Positions 13,601 through 25,613 of a DNA stretch of 64,000 nt are shown one piece after another. The notes beneath the pieces were generated by a model. The model was not told the DNA's origin, ran no database searches, and saw only the letters and a program-made list of their open reading frames with translations. Location: positions 29,699,453 through 29,763,452 of the forward strand of contig NC_036445.1 of NCBI RefSeq assembly GCF_002775205.1. The letters run 5' to 3'. The stretch comes from Xiphophorus maculatus (Eukaryota > Chordata > Actinopteri > Cyprinodontiformes > Poeciliidae). Position 1 is the first letter of the stretch. Every line of letters starts with the position of its first letter. A program made the translations under genes and the position numbers.

Positions 13601-16600
13601 TTCTCCCTCTAGACTCACAGGTTCGCTTTGCCTGTATTTACCCAGAATGGCCGACGCTACAATAGGTTTCCTGCTTTTGAAGCGGTCTCACGTTCAACTT
13701 GGCGTTGACATGTGCACTCGAAGCACACCAGAGTTCACTTCAACCAAACCCAGATCTATGTTTGTAGGCGGACCAGAATTTTCTTTTTTGGTCCCTATCA
13801 GGAGTTTAATTCCACATTCACACCTAACCAAACAAACTGGAGTTCAGTTAAAAAAGATGATCAGGGCTGGTGTGAATGCAACCTAAATGATAGCTTCTCC
13901 TCGCAAACAGTTTTCTCTGTGAATTGAATTATTATTCCAGACTAAAGCTGCATGTCAAATATTAGTGTTTTTAAAATGTCCTTCTTGTTGCACACCGTCT
14001 CCCTGCAGTTCTCGAGCCCACGCCCCTATGTTCGCCGTGGGCAGCGATGACAGCAACGTGGCGTACGGTGGGAAGGTTCAGATCTACGAATACAACGAAA
14101 ACACGCGGTAAGAACCCCAATCTGGTAGATTCCAGTGCGGAGTAAAAACCGCAGCAGCCATGAGTCGTGTTGTCCTGTTCCAAAGGAAGTACAGTAAAGC
14201 AGAAACGCTGATGACGGTCACCGACGCCGTCCACGACATCGCCTTCGCCCCCAACCTGGGCAGATCGTTCCATGTGCTCGCCATCGCCACCAAAGACGTC
14301 CGGATATTTAAGCTCGTCCCTTTGAGGTAACGTCACAGAGAGGGTTATTCTACGATTGCATGCGCTTTATTGGGAAACAAACACTGCTTTGTACTGGATT
14401 CCTCTCTGTCAGGAAGGAGAGCACGGCTACCGGACCCACTAAGTTTGAGGTCCAGATCGTGGCTCAGTTCGACAACCATAACTCCCAGGTGTGGCGTGTG
14501 AGCTGGAACATCACCAGCACCCTGCTGGCCTCGTCTGGGGACGATGGCTGCGTACGTCTGTGGAAAGGTGGGACAGCGGTTCAAAACTGTTGTTTACCCG
14601 TCACTTCTTTTTCTTCTTGCTTCGGCTTTGTTTCTTTTTTTGTATGTTACAGGCTCCAGATTCTAGAATTGTTTATATACCAAATACAATAAAAGCCATT
14701 CAAGTGACATCAGTAATGAGGGAAAATAAACTATAGGACAATTTGAAAACAGATTTTCATTTCAGTTGTTTAGAAAACTTAAACGTAGACTTAGACTCCG
14801 TACAGTCAACAATTGGAAAAACCAGTAACAAACATTGCATTTTGATTAGTGCCATCACGAATACACATAAAAATAGATTGATCAGTGTTCCATTTATAAT
14901 GGTTTAAAAGCTGCTCTAAACAGGTGGGTTGTTTGTCTCAATTTAAAGGTAGTCAGTGTTTCGGCTGTTTTAGAATTTTCTGGAATTTTGTTCCAGATTT
15001 GTGGTGCATAGAAGCTGAATGCTGCTTCTCCATGTTTGGTTCTGGTTCTGGGGATGCAGAGCAGAACCAGAATACCTGAGAGGTCTGGAAGGTTGATACG
15101 ACACCAGCAGATCTTTAATGTATTGTGGCGCTAAGCCGTTCAGGGATTTATAAACTTCATCAGGACAAATACTTTCACAATGCACGCTGTTTTAGAACTT
15201 GCTAATGTATGTTTTAATATAGCCGGTAGGGGGCAGCAGAGGCCAGTCTTTTATTTATTTATTTTTTTGAGATCTCGGTGTATTGAAGCAACACTTCCAG
15301 CTGATGTTTCGGTGTTTCCCCCTGCAGCTAACTACATGGAGAACTGGAAGTGCACGGGCATCCTGAAGGGAGACGGCAGCCCTCTGACAGGCTCGTCCGG
15401 TCAGCCCACAGCCATGAGCACGGTGGTGGGCTCCTCCGTTCAGAACTCCCAGAACATCCTGAACGGGATGTCGGCAGGAAGGTAGGTGGTGTGGTGCCGC
15501 CTGCCGCCACTCACCCAGCCCGAGACCAGCCGATAGAACTGCTAACCTTACCGTGCCTCACACTGATTGGAGTGCAGCTGACCACTGACAACAAACCTGG
15601 ACTCACACTGGTCTGGATCAGGCCTCTAGAGCTGGTGTGTGTATGTATGTGTGTGTGCGTGTGTGTGTGTTGGCTTCTCCTTGATTTATACTGATGCATG
15701 TTATGAGCGGCGTTTAAGTTTCCCCTTTACTTTTCCAATAAGGACTAACTGTTTATCTATTGGTTAAAAAATAAGTCAAATAAACTTGTTTATATGAATT
15801 TGATTTGTGGTTATTATTTGAGTTGCTAAAGTTACTTGAAGGGAATCGGCGAAATGTGAACTGTGTGAACTTAATGTTTCCATCAAGAGCGTATCCGCAC
15901 CCCGGGGACAGTTTCCAACTCAATCATTCCAAGTTCTCCTTATTTGTCTGTTCAAATGAATGTATCCTGGTGCCAGTCTGGCCATGCTGTCTTCCTCTGG
16001 AGGGGGACGCTTTAATGAGCGCTTTTAACCAGCTGTGAATGTGATCGTGAGGATGAATGCAGCCATTTTTAGAATGACAGAGAAGAGACAGAGATTTATA
16101 TTGAATTCAATTCCTAAGCAGTAAAGCTCACATGGGGGATGTTTTTTTTGTGTGTTTTTTTTATCCCCTTGCGGGGCGCAAGGGGTCTTTTTGTGGGCTC
16201 TAGTGTCCCTTTTTCAAAGTAGGCTGACAGGAAAGGGGGAAGGAGAGGGGAGAAGACATGCGGTAAACGTCGTCAGGTCCGGGAGTCGAACCTGCGACAG
16301 CCGCGTTGAGGCTACGTTGCCTCTGAATGTGGGTCGCATTAACCCCTCCGCCACCACGGCACGCCCTCACATGGGGGATGTTTAACGCAACCACTTTATA
16401 TAAATTTTTAATTCAGTTCATTTCAGGGTCTGTAATTAATCTCTTTTTTTAATTGGGGAAAAAAAGCAACATTTTCAGTTTAAAAGGCCCTTTTGCTGCT
16501 AAATTATTGAATAAATAGACATGTGAGCTCAACAACAAAGATATCTTTGGATTTTAATCTCTTATTTAGGTTATGTAACCATGAGGTGCAAAATGCTGCT

Positions 16601-18517
16601 CTACCCATTCAGCTGTCCAGTGTTTCAGGAACTCCTGATCATTCATGGAACTTCTTTGGAAAAATTATTTGTCATTATTTAGAAATGCAGACTGTGGACG
16701 CTGACATTAGCTGCTTGTGTTTAGCACTGAGATGCTATTTTAGGGTTGAATAGCTTCTCTGATAGGCTAACTCCTCTTAGCACAACTTGAACACAAAAAT
16801 AGTCTTTTCCAGCATCCAATCAGATCATTTGTTGAAGTAAAAATGAACCCCCGGTGGGCCAAGAGAAGCAGCTTTGTCGTCCATGATTGTTGTTTGTGGA
16901 TATTGCTTGTGCATCAGATTTATTGTTGTATCAGTAACATGCAAATAGAAAGGTTCCAGCCAGAACATTCAAATGTAAAAAAAATAAAGTAAAGCTGTTG
17001 AGGGCACATTAAAATCTATGTAATTAATTATAGAAATTAACGCATTAAAGTCTCAGCCCTTGTAAATTTGTGAGATTAAAATATTTCATTACTTAAAGAA
17101 TAATTTTCTTACAGTTCCAACAATAAAAAGTGCATAATATACTAGCTTGACAAGGGTGGCAGAAAACAAAGGGGCGTCGGGGCTAACTGGTTCTGGCAGA
17201 GTGGACAAAATGTGGCTGCATTTATTTTCAATCTAATTCCTGTCTCGAATTATAATTATTATTATTATAAACCTAACTCTTGATTCACATCTAACACAAG
17301 TAACAGAATCAACTCACTGTGTGACTTCCTCTTACATGTTTATTTTTGTATATTTTCAGATTACTGTACACAGAGTGTCCTAGCTAGGGATGCACCGATG
17401 TGAAAATTTGGGCTGGTATTGATATCTGATACTAATATTGCTGTCATGGTCAATATCTGATATTCATGATATATTTATTTCTTCAGTTAAACCCCCCACG
17501 ATCTTACGCTGCATCACTACAGTGGTGCCTACAAGGAGGAGTCGGAGGTGGCGGAGGGCACCCCTAGAAAATCAGATGTAGTTCATACAAATGTCTTGAA
17601 AAATCAAGACATAAATGTAAAACCCAATAAATAAATATGAAAAAAAACAACTAAAAATGTAACATTTTCTATACTGGCCTGGTCTTTGTACTTTCTCTTC
17701 AAAAAGCACATACACAAACAGCAAGATGGAATTAAACATCTGTTATTAGCCCAGATTTACATATTGGCATGATTACAATGTAAAAGAAAAAAAAAAGACT
17801 AATATTGCCTGAAACCGATATTATTGCCTATATAGGGTGCATCCCTAGTCTTGGCATTCCAGTTGTCGTCTGTTGACGTTGAAACAAAAAAACGTGGTTT
17901 GTTGGTTTGTTGACGTTAATTTGCTCTCATATTGGTTGTTGCATGCAGGATTGCCAAACGAGCCCCCTTTGCTCCTCCCCTGCGACAGCTGACCTCTCCA
18001 AAGATAAACCAGAGTCCTACGTATTACTGATAACTCTCGAACAAGACCAGCCATTTGCCTGAAATGCAACACTGCCTCGCCGTGTACTCGTTCTTCTGGC
18101 ATGAAAACTGCACGCATGTAATCCAGACTTTGTTTTTGTGACACGCGGCCGAGTTTCATTCCTTAGATTTCTTCACACCCGTCTTGAAAGAATAAAGCAA
18201 ATTTTGCCATTTCTAAAATTTAATCTCTGCAGCCTCCTTTACATCCTTCTCCTCTTATATTCTATTTGTTGTTTTGTTTTTTTTTCTTCTGTTTGTTTGT
18301 CTCCTTCCTTTTCCATCACTCTCCTCGTTGCTTCAGGTATTTCTTCCCCCCTCTGGATCCTCCCAGGGGGGGGACCAGGCATGGTCACCTGCTGCCTCCG
18401 TCGTCCCTCATAGAGCACTGTGATACTGATCCTGTTGTTCAGCCTCAGCAGCTGGCTCTTGTTCACAGGCGCTCCTCTAGGGCGCTCCTATCCCTGCCAG
18501 AAACTGAAGAGCAATGA
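10650..18517 (+). CDS. seh1l: SEH1L, WD40 nucleoporin and GATOR2 subunit (416 aa)
   Basis: Seh1 belongs to the Nup107-160 (Y) complex of nuclear pores and kinetochores and to GATOR2, which relieves inhibition of mTORC1. Coding exons: 10650-10760, 11245-11295, 12250-12396, 12491-12702, 14009-14107, 14186-14326, 14413-14567, 15328-15481, 18337-18517. All introns are GT-AG and frames join without error. The protein begins [20 protein letters not shown] and carries WD-type blades through about residue 310, for example [11 protein letters not shown] in exon 7. Family knowledge: Seh1 is an open six-blade propeller closed by a blade from its partner. Exon 9 encodes the long-isoform tail ([12 protein letters not shown]) ending at TGA 18515-18517. 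Length is close to the 421-residue human long isoform. Intron 3 is short (94 bases). Confidence 0.97.
11035..11215 (-). mobile_element. L2/CR1-type LINE 3' tail
   Basis: The reverse complement closely matches 62640-62812, including the ends TAAAGCACTTTGAAATGCCT and AAATAAAATTTGATTGATTG. It lies in SEH1L intron 1 in antisense orientation. Confidence 0.85.
12715..12756. repeat. Copy of the AAT-microsatellite flank
   Basis: Begins 12 bases into SEH1L intron 4. It consists of AAT units followed by the same 27-base flank (ATGTATGATTATCTCATGAA...) found at 10178-10204. Either both are the ends of one retroelement family, read as (ATT)n tails on the minus strand, or one was copied from the other. 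Confidence 0.85.
14880..15185 (-). mobile_element. L2/CR1-type LINE ORF2 fragment, decayed
   Basis: The minus strand encodes [17 protein letters not shown] and, in a shifted frame, remnants of the [18 protein letters not shown] motif seen again at 62530. Frameshifts mark it as dead. It lies in SEH1L intron 7. Confidence 0.8.
15482..15784 (+). promoter_or_regulatory. Alternative SEH1L 3' end inside intron 8
   Basis: Reading through the exon 8 donor gives one more Arg codon and then TAG at 15483-15485, so the protein would end SAGR. A GT microsatellite follows and an AATAAA lies at 15779-15784. Human SEH1L has a short isoform that diverges at this same point (SAGRKHS). A short isoform by intronic polyadenylation is inferred, not shown. 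Confidence 0.45.
15633..15671. repeat. (GT)n microsatellite, imperfect
   Basis: GT/GTAT/GTGC units inside SEH1L intron 8, within the putative short-isoform 3' UTR. Confidence 0.9.
16145..16365 (-). mobile_element. tRNA-derived SINE with perfect 18-bp target-site duplication
   Basis: On the minus strand the head has an A-box-like TGGCGGAGGGGTTA and a B box GGTTCGACTCC. It is followed by a unique body (CGCATGTCTTCTCCCCTC) and an A-rich tail. The duplication CTCACATGGGGGATGTTT is present at 16127-16144 and 16366-16383. Located in SEH1L intron 8. Confidence 0.93.
17385..17847. mobile_element. hAT-like non-autonomous DNA element
   Basis: Terminal inverted repeats TAGGGATGCACC / GGTGCATCCCTA. The flanking 8-mers GTCCTAGC and GTCTTGGC agree at 6 of 8 positions, fitting a decayed 8-bp duplication. 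The body has no transposase ORF. Located in SEH1L intron 8. Confidence 0.85.
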
Positions 18518-18618
18518 CTTGGCCTGGAAGGGTTTCCTCCCTCCCCTTTTTTTGTGTACTTTTATTAGAAAATGTAGTGCTGGGATGTAATGCTGAAAAT
18601 ATCTTGTCATTCACTTGC

Positions 18619-18624
18619 AATAAA
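18619..18624 (+). terminator. SEH1L poly(A) signal
   Basis: AATAAA lies about 100 bases after the SEH1L stop codon. A second AATAAA follows about 60 bases later (near 18683). The T-rich sequence after the first fits a cleavage region. Confidence 0.75.
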
Positions 18625-19364
18625 GACTTTTCTTTTTTTTAAAGTTTGCAATGTTTTGTTGTCATGAATTGAAGGACTTCTGAATAAAGCTCACAAATGG
18701 GGTGTTACTTTTTTAAAATCCTGCGGAAGTACATTTAAGTCATTTTTAACTACTTTCCATTCATTCCAACAAAACCAGACACCGTGTATGAGTAAGTGAC
18801 TTCCATGTGAAACAAGAGATAGCTTATGATTCATTGTCATGCAGGTAAAGTTGTACTCATGAGTGCATCAGGCTCATGTACAAACAGGAGGTCTGACTGT
18901 TACATGAACTCTAGGTGTGTTTGCTTGTCTGGTGCATTTTGGTTAAAATATGTTCTTAAGGTAAAGTTACTCACAGTGGGTAGAGTACTCAAGTACGAGC
19001 GGGTATACTTCATTATTATTATGCTACAGTTCATAATATTACTCAAGTAAAAGTAAAAAGTACTGTCTTCTCAAACTACTCCTAAAAGCTAAAAGGAGTT
19101 CTTTTTTTCCAAAAAATAAGAGAAAAAGAAAAAATGTAATCTGTGACCTTCAAAAACTGGTGTAGTTGTTTCAAAATTCACTTTAGCTAGGAACCTGAAT
19201 TAAAATGGGCTGCATGGTTAAGTTACCAGCATGGCGTTGCAACATGTTCCTAAACACAAGGCCAAGTCGACCTGGTGTTGGCAACAACATTAAATGGTAA
19301 CGGTTCCTGAGTGGCCATGTTAGTCTTCTGACCTCATCATTTTTGTCCATCCATTTTCTAACAC

Positions 19365-19700
19365 CCTTGTCCCTAGCGGGGTCAAGAGGGCTGCTGGTGC
19401 CTATCTCCAGTTAACGTTCCGGGCGAGAGACGGGGTCACCCTGGACAGGTCGCCGGTCTGTCGCAGGGCAAGACAGAGACATACAGGACACACAACCATG
19501 CACACACTCACACCTATGGAGAATTTAGAGACCAATTAACCTGACAGTCATGTTTTTGGACTGTAGGAGGAAGCCAGAGTACCCGGAGAGAACCCACGCA
19601 TTCACAGGGAGAACATGCAAACTCAGCAGAAAGACCCCAGGCTGGGAATCGAACCCAGGACCTTCTTGCTGCAAGGCAACTGCGCCACTGTGCATCCCAT
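19365..19700. mobile_element. Abundant fish interspersed repeat (LINE/SINE-type)
   Basis: Contains TGGACAGGTCGCCGGTCTGT, CCGGAGAGAACCCACGC and a tRNA-B-box-like GGGAATCGAACCCAGG. It is recognised from general familiarity with teleost repeats; the family name is uncertain. Located between SEH1L and CEP192. A more decayed copy lies at 63110-63310. Confidence 0.8.
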
Positions 19701-20742
19701 CATTTTAGTCACTTGAAGCTAAAAAATAAAAATAAATAAGAATTTGAGAATTTTTGCCAAGACAAATGGGAGCTACTGTATATCATGTGAGAAAACAAAG
19801 TGACTCACTCACAACTAGTATAACAGAGTAATTTGGAAAGTTTTGTTACAATTTGCAACGAGCAAACACATCGCTGATTCTTTTATTATTTGATTCTCTA
19901 TTATCTGGTTGACTTATTTATTTTGGTTTTTCAAGATGCTATGCACTGAAATAACTGGAATGTTTGCTCTCTCTAGGCAGCTGTCTGCCAGTCCAGGCGT
20001 TCCTGCAGCTGCTTGACAGATCACATGTATCAGAGCACATGATACGCTTCTCATTTAGCTGTGGGGTCCATTCTTTACCAACTTAGTCACCTAAAAAAAA
20101 AAAAATCACCCAGCTAGAAACGTTGACTAGCAGTGAGGGATGGGTTTCCCTCTGGGCTCCCAACAGGAACAGGTGTCACCTCAGACCTGGACCAATCGGT
20201 CAAAGCAAAATTAATATAGGAAAAGAAAATATAAACTAATTGAGATGAACTGGTTGGTAATGCACAGCTTTTAGTTCAGTATTAGCAGATCATTATTCAA
20301 TAATTTAAAAAGTACTACTGCTTGCATTTTCACTAAAAATAAGTAAATAAAGCACATCACCCCCGGTCTAAAGTTCTTACATAAGCTCCCTGTAGCTCAG
20401 AGAATATACTTTAAAATACTTTAGTTTATAAACCACTGGATGGCTTAACCCCAAAATACATGAAAGATTTGTTTTCATTGTATCAAGCTGCTAACTTTGT
20501 TGTCGTATTTTTTGTTATACTCTCAAGCAAAGAACATAAATAATATGTACATTATATTCTAATACTATTATTATAATTAATATCGCATGTTTTTATTAAC
20601 AATAATTACTACTAATAATAATTAGTATTCACACAAACATAGTTTTGTTTCAAATCTAGTAAATAATCACTTATCTCTAAAGTACAGTCTGTTTGTTTTT
20701 TAATCATGTACATAAGTTGTGAATTTAAGAAATCATTTCGCA

Positions 20743-20962
20743 CAGGTGTCAAACTCCAGTCCTGGAGGGCCACTGCCCTGCGACTTTTAGATGTGCCTCT
20801 GCTGCACCACATCTGAACAGAATAATTAGGTCATTAAGGCTCTGGAGAACTGATCTACACAAGGAGGAGGTAATTAAGTCATTTCATTCCAGTGTTTTGT
20901 ACCTGTGGCACATCTAAAAACTGCAGGACGGTGGCCCTCGAGGCCTGGAGTTTGACACCCTT
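20743..20962. mobile_element. hAT-like non-autonomous element (~220 bp)
   Basis: Inverted ends GGTGTCAAACTCCAG / CTGGAGTTTGACACC flank a body with TTTTAGATGTGCC and GGCACATCTAAAA as internal inverted repeats. No coding capacity. It lies just upstream of the CEP192 promoter. Confidence 0.85.
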
Positions 20963-21069
20963 GGAACGCAATGATACAAGAATACACAAGTAGTATATTT
21001 TCCAAACTGCTCAATAAAGTGCGGCACCTGTTCCGACCTATCACGTTTTACTATTTCCGCCCTCTGCGT

Positions 21070-21346
21070 TGATGCGGCCAATCAAATCATTTAAAATATT
21101 TAGGTACCGCCCCTCTAATATGACGCTCACGCGGGCTTCCTGTAGTGTCTGGGCGCTGCTTGGTCTTACCGTACGGAGTACGTACCGTTTGAAACGCTGT
21201 ATTTTAATAAATTACGAGCAACATGTGTGTTCGGGAGCGAACAACAGGAACCTAACTTCACTTTTCAGGGTGTTTGAACAAGTTTAAAAGACAAGGCTCG
21301 AGCTGGAGAGGAATATTCAATCTCGGCCCGCTCCTGCTGAGTGAAT
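21070..21346 (+). promoter_or_regulatory. CEP192 promoter and untranslated exon 1
   Basis: A CCAAT box lies at 21078-21082 (GGCCAATCAAA). TTTGAA boxes resembling the cell-cycle homology region (CHR) lie at 21188-21193 and 21273-21278. A plausible untranslated exon ends at 21346 before a GTGAGT donor and joins the start-codon exon at 21760. The pairing of NF-Y sites with a CHR is known from G2/M gene promoters; its use here is inference. The transcription start is not resolved. Confidence 0.5.
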
Positions 21347-21764
21347 GTGAGTTTTAAGACAAAGTAACGTTTAGGCTATCAACTCTTTGTTTTTGGTGAA
21401 ATTCATAAAGAACTGCGTTAGCATAGAGCAGAACCTGGGTAGTTTGTCATTCTTGCCTGTAAGTTTTAAAACTTTATTAAACAAAATAAGCAACTTCAGT
21501 TGTTGTGCTGTGGAGGGTGACAACTCGTTGTTTTTAGCAACTAGCTAAGCAAACTACTTTCATTATTCGAGGGTAAATTTGACCGTTTATGTCAAATACT
21601 GATCCTATACGAGTAAAACCGATCTCATTAAATCTCACTTTAACTTGTTTTCATGGTTACACCAAATTAACCTGCATGTCTTTATGTCCTTCTGAATAAA
21701 GAAGAAAAAAAAGCAGCTCTCTTGAAATAACACCAGTTTTGTTTATTATTTATTTTTAGGAAAT

Positions 21765-24700
21765 ATGGCGGAGAGTTTTTACAAGCTGGAGGATGAAGCC
21801 TTCCCCAGCTTCCTCGACAGGTCTCTGGACAGCGACCGCGCCACACTGGAGAATGTTACTCTGGGTTCAGGTCCTGGGCTGCCTGTGGCTGCCTCCACGG
21901 TAGCTAAAATTAGACCCAGCTCTGACAGCAGGTGGGAAAGGATGGGACCTCCTACATAATTTTTTTTTTCCTCCAAATGTATCAAATTGATCGATATTCT
22001 CTGTGACATTGGAAATGAAAAGAGTCGTCTGGTCTGCATGTCTACCAGGGCTCAAATTGTATGTTTTCAATTAATTTGTCCCAACCCCTTTCCTTTAAGT
22101 TTTATTAATTCTTTGTGAAATCATTGCAATGTGATCACTTTACAGAGGAGATCATGAGGAAGCTTCATATCTGGAGGGCAGAGCACAACTAGGCAAGTCA
22201 CAGTCATCTGTTGCAGGACATCCCAAGTTTTCCCTTGGCTTCAAAGATGATTTGTGAGTAAAAAACTCGTTTTTGTTCTGATATCTTTTCAAATTGTCCT
22301 AATTACCCAAACACACACCCTTTATGGTGTGTCCAGATTAAGGAGTTATGTTATTGTTATTGTAAAATCACAGTAACAGTTGGTCATTTTTTAAGAATAA
22401 CAATTAAGCTCTTTTTTTTCTCTCTTTAAATTTTTTTTTAATGTTGGTCCCATGAGAGCATCAATAACTAATATTTCATAATATGCTTGAGCCAAGTTCT
22501 TGTTGACCTTTTAACAGCATATTTGCCCTACTGACTGTAATTGTTGTAAAGTTCCCTATTGGGGTATTTGTTTTGATGCTCCAACTGCATGGAGTAAATC
22601 ATTTTTAGGCAAAAAATGATGAGATTTTATTTATAATTGCTTTTATCAAAATCACAATAAATACCCAAACTTAGGGTGATTAAGATTTTAAGTTTGTTTT
22701 AACAACCATGTTTTTGTTTATGCTCTTTTGTAATTTATTTATTAAGATTTTGTGTAAAGTTTTAATGCACAATATTTCAAAGCTCACTGCTACTAGACAT
22801 GTTTTTTTTTCTTTAAAGTCGTAGCTGCACTCTAGGTTTTGGATAGCAGTTTTATTTTGTCTTTTCACATGTATGCAGTACTTTGGTGTTTCTGGAGGAG
22901 TTGTCTTGTCGCTAGGTTGTTTATACAGCCAGGAAAGACAAACCTAGATCACTGAAAATGGCCTTGCTGAGATAAATAATCTTGTTGTTTGTATTTGGAT
23001 ATTTCTCTTTTCTTGTGTCACAGGGAGAATGCAGATGACTTCATTGCCACCCACCAGCTGACAGACATGCTTTTAAAGATCAGTCTGGATGGGAGTGCAT
23101 CCAGAAACCAAGGCTCTGTGCTTGGCCTTCTTCCCACCCAAACAGGTTCAGTGTCTGGTCGGCCCACAGAGCTAGGGAGCGGTGAGTCCTCCTGCCCTCC
23201 TGAGACTCTTCTTCTCCTAGACTCTCTTTCGTTTCCTACCATGGTACTTTTATTTTTACCTTTTTCTGCTCTTTTGCTTTTTTCTTATAGAGGGATTATT
23301 TGTCCAAAAATGTAGTTTAGTGTGCGAAGGACAAATAAAATCCTTTCTTCCTAGCTTGGGCACAACTTGAGGGAAAATGGGGATGTAGCTGCATCAATAA
23401 AGGCAGGTGATGAACTAAGCCATCAAAAATTAAAAACGCAGCTGGTTGAACGGGAGGCGGTGCTAAGTACAGAGACGCTTAAAATAAAACTTCTGACAAC
23501 TGCAGATGCTGCAAAGCAGTGTGCGGGTGTTAACTGGGCAAAGAGAGGTGATCTGCACTGGCAGCGAGTTGTAAATTATTTTATTAGCCTTATTGTAAAT
23601 AGTTTCTTGCCTGTCTTCTGAAGATGACATGCGCAGTAACTTAGCTGCTGACGCAACATGACGTCGACTGATAATCCTGATTTACGGTAGCTTCATTTGG
23701 AAATGAGCAACTTCCTGTTTTCATCTCTTCTTATTAGTGGAATCTTTCAGGATTTGACTTGCAGCTTCTGTTCGAACCAACCTAGTTTTTACGCTCAGCC
23801 AAAGAGAGTTACTATATTACTTCATTTGCATTTTTAAAAAAATTGTATGGGATTACTTGTTGATTTTAACCAAGCAACATTTTGATAAAACACAACCAGA
23901 AAAGCTACATTTATTTGCTTGAATATTACAGTATATGACTCACTGGTGCTATATATGCAAATACAAACATTTTGGTGTTGGATGAAGACAGCTGTAACTG
24001 GAAATCTTTCTGCTTTACAAATGGAGTTATGTTTATTTTATAGATCTTTCATCTGGTCCTTTGACAATTGCCCACCTGGGCCAGAAGAACAACAAAAAGG
24101 TACATGATTGTTTAATTACAACTTCGGCCTCTGATGACGGATCCGTTGTATGTGATTGTTGTTGTATTTGATTTCTATTCTTCTCTCTGATTTTGGTCAG
24201 GGAGCTTCTAACACCTCAAGTCTTCTCTTTGTTTTCTTACTGCTTGTTTACTAGTTTTGTCCTTTACTGAGGGACAGTAAAGGTCTAAACTGATCTTTGT
24301 GTTTTTGCTTTTGACTTGGACTCACTGTTATTTACTCATCATGTTAAATTTGTCCATATGGGTTCAGGCTGTAGCTGTTACATCTGAGGCGGACGGCTTG
24401 CAGGCCGGTGCACTGGACAGTGACTCCTGCAGTGGCAGTAATTCCAGCTTCCTGGCCCATGAAAAGCTCATGTCTATGGACACCATGAACAGTGATGTGA
24501 CAGGTACTGTTACTCTTTCCTTTACAGGGTTCCTTCCAGGTTATGGAAAGTTTGATTTGATCATTTTGTTAGTATGGATAAGAAACTTGAAGAATAACTA
24601 AACCCCAAATCAACTTTAATTAGCAGATAAATTGTATAAGCTGGTCTTTTAGGGCTCTATCTTTATGTTAAGCAAATTGTGACGTTTTTGCATAAACTTC

Positions 24701-25613
24701 TTTAATTCTGCAATATTTAGCCTAAACCTGCCTCAGTTCTGCCCTCTTTGGGCTGAATGGTGGCTACTACAATCAAATTTTCCTGTTGGTTAAACTCTGT
24801 TACAGCCACACATTCAGGTGTAACACCATCTCATTCAGACACACGTCTCTGTGGTGAGATGGAATTGTGAGTGTGATGAGCATTTTTCTTTACATTGGCT
24901 CGGCTCTATGAGCAGACAGAAACGCCTTATCATGATGTCACTAAGTATATACCACACAAGTGCTTAGCCACATGTTTCTAAAGCACATTATCAGAACAAG
25001 TTTTGAATTCTAGAGTTAAAAATAATCTTTCTGTTTTTGTGGGATTTCTTTTATTGCTGCAGACCTGGTCTGGTAATTTTCTTTGCTTTTGTCCATGTCA
25101 CAAATGAAAGTAACATTGTCAGGGTTTTCCAGGTCTTACGTTATGAGGAGTTGATCTAAATTTGCTCAGATTCCACTGAAAGCAGCACAGCAGCTCATTG
25201 TCACTCTGTATAATCAGAAACCAACTTCAAAATTCTTTGGTCTTACGGTTTGTTAAACATGAAAATAATAAAACCCAGGGAGGTAACTGTTTTAGACTTG
25301 TGTGTTCAGAATATTATTGTAACTGCTTGGAACATTATGGAATTCTGAAATGGAAAAATGATAGGAATTCAGATTTATAATAGTTTTATTCTTTAATCAT
25401 TTATATCTTGATGTGGCAGAAGAATCCCAAAGCTTGGGTGTAGTTTGTGACCGAGCCATAGATGCTAGCGCTACATGTCAATATGCTTGGCCACCAGATG
25501 ATGACCTTGACCTGAACAACCTGCCTGATGATGAACTAGAGGCATATTTCAACAAACTGGTTCCTCCAGCAACACAGAGAGGCAGAGTGGAGGGGCAGGA
25601 GATTCCTGTGACT
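21765..25613 (+). CDS. cep192: CEP192 block A, exons 2-7 (aa 1-273): N terminus and PLK4-docking acidic motif
   Basis: Exons: 21765-21931, 22146-22253, 23024-23181, 24044-24099, 24368-24503, 25420-25613. The start (DEAFPSFLDRSL, then LENVTLGSGPGLPVAAST) matches the human N terminus. Exon 5 is only 56 nt and is read as DLSSGPLTIAHLGQ; this is the only frame that links exon 4 (ending phase 1) to exon 6 (starting phase 0). Exon 6 has SFLAHEKLMSMDT. Exon 7 has the acidic run WPPDDDLDLNNLPDDELEAYF, matching the human acidic segment that binds the PLK4 cryptic polo box. Binding is inferred from family knowledge. Confidence 0.93.

Larger units (their letters stand above)
18518..21290. other. SEH1L-CEP192 intergenic interval
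   Basis: It holds the SEH1L 3' UTR and poly(A) signals, an interspersed LINE/SINE-type repeat (19365-19700), a hAT-like non-autonomous element (20743-20962) and then the CEP192 promoter. The remainder (18720-19360, 19710-20740) is AT-rich with no gene signal that I can recognise. Confidence 0.6.

Noticed and set aside
16250..16330. tRNA gene suggested by the B box near 16278-16288 (minus strand).
   Set aside because: It is the head of a SINE with a target duplication; no full cloverleaf is present.
23355..23406. Possible extra CEP192 exon between exons 4 and 5 (acceptor TTCTTCCTAG, donor GTGATG).
   Set aside because: Including it shifts the frame into exon 5, whereas joining exon 4 (23181) directly to exon 5 (24044) keeps every later phase consistent.
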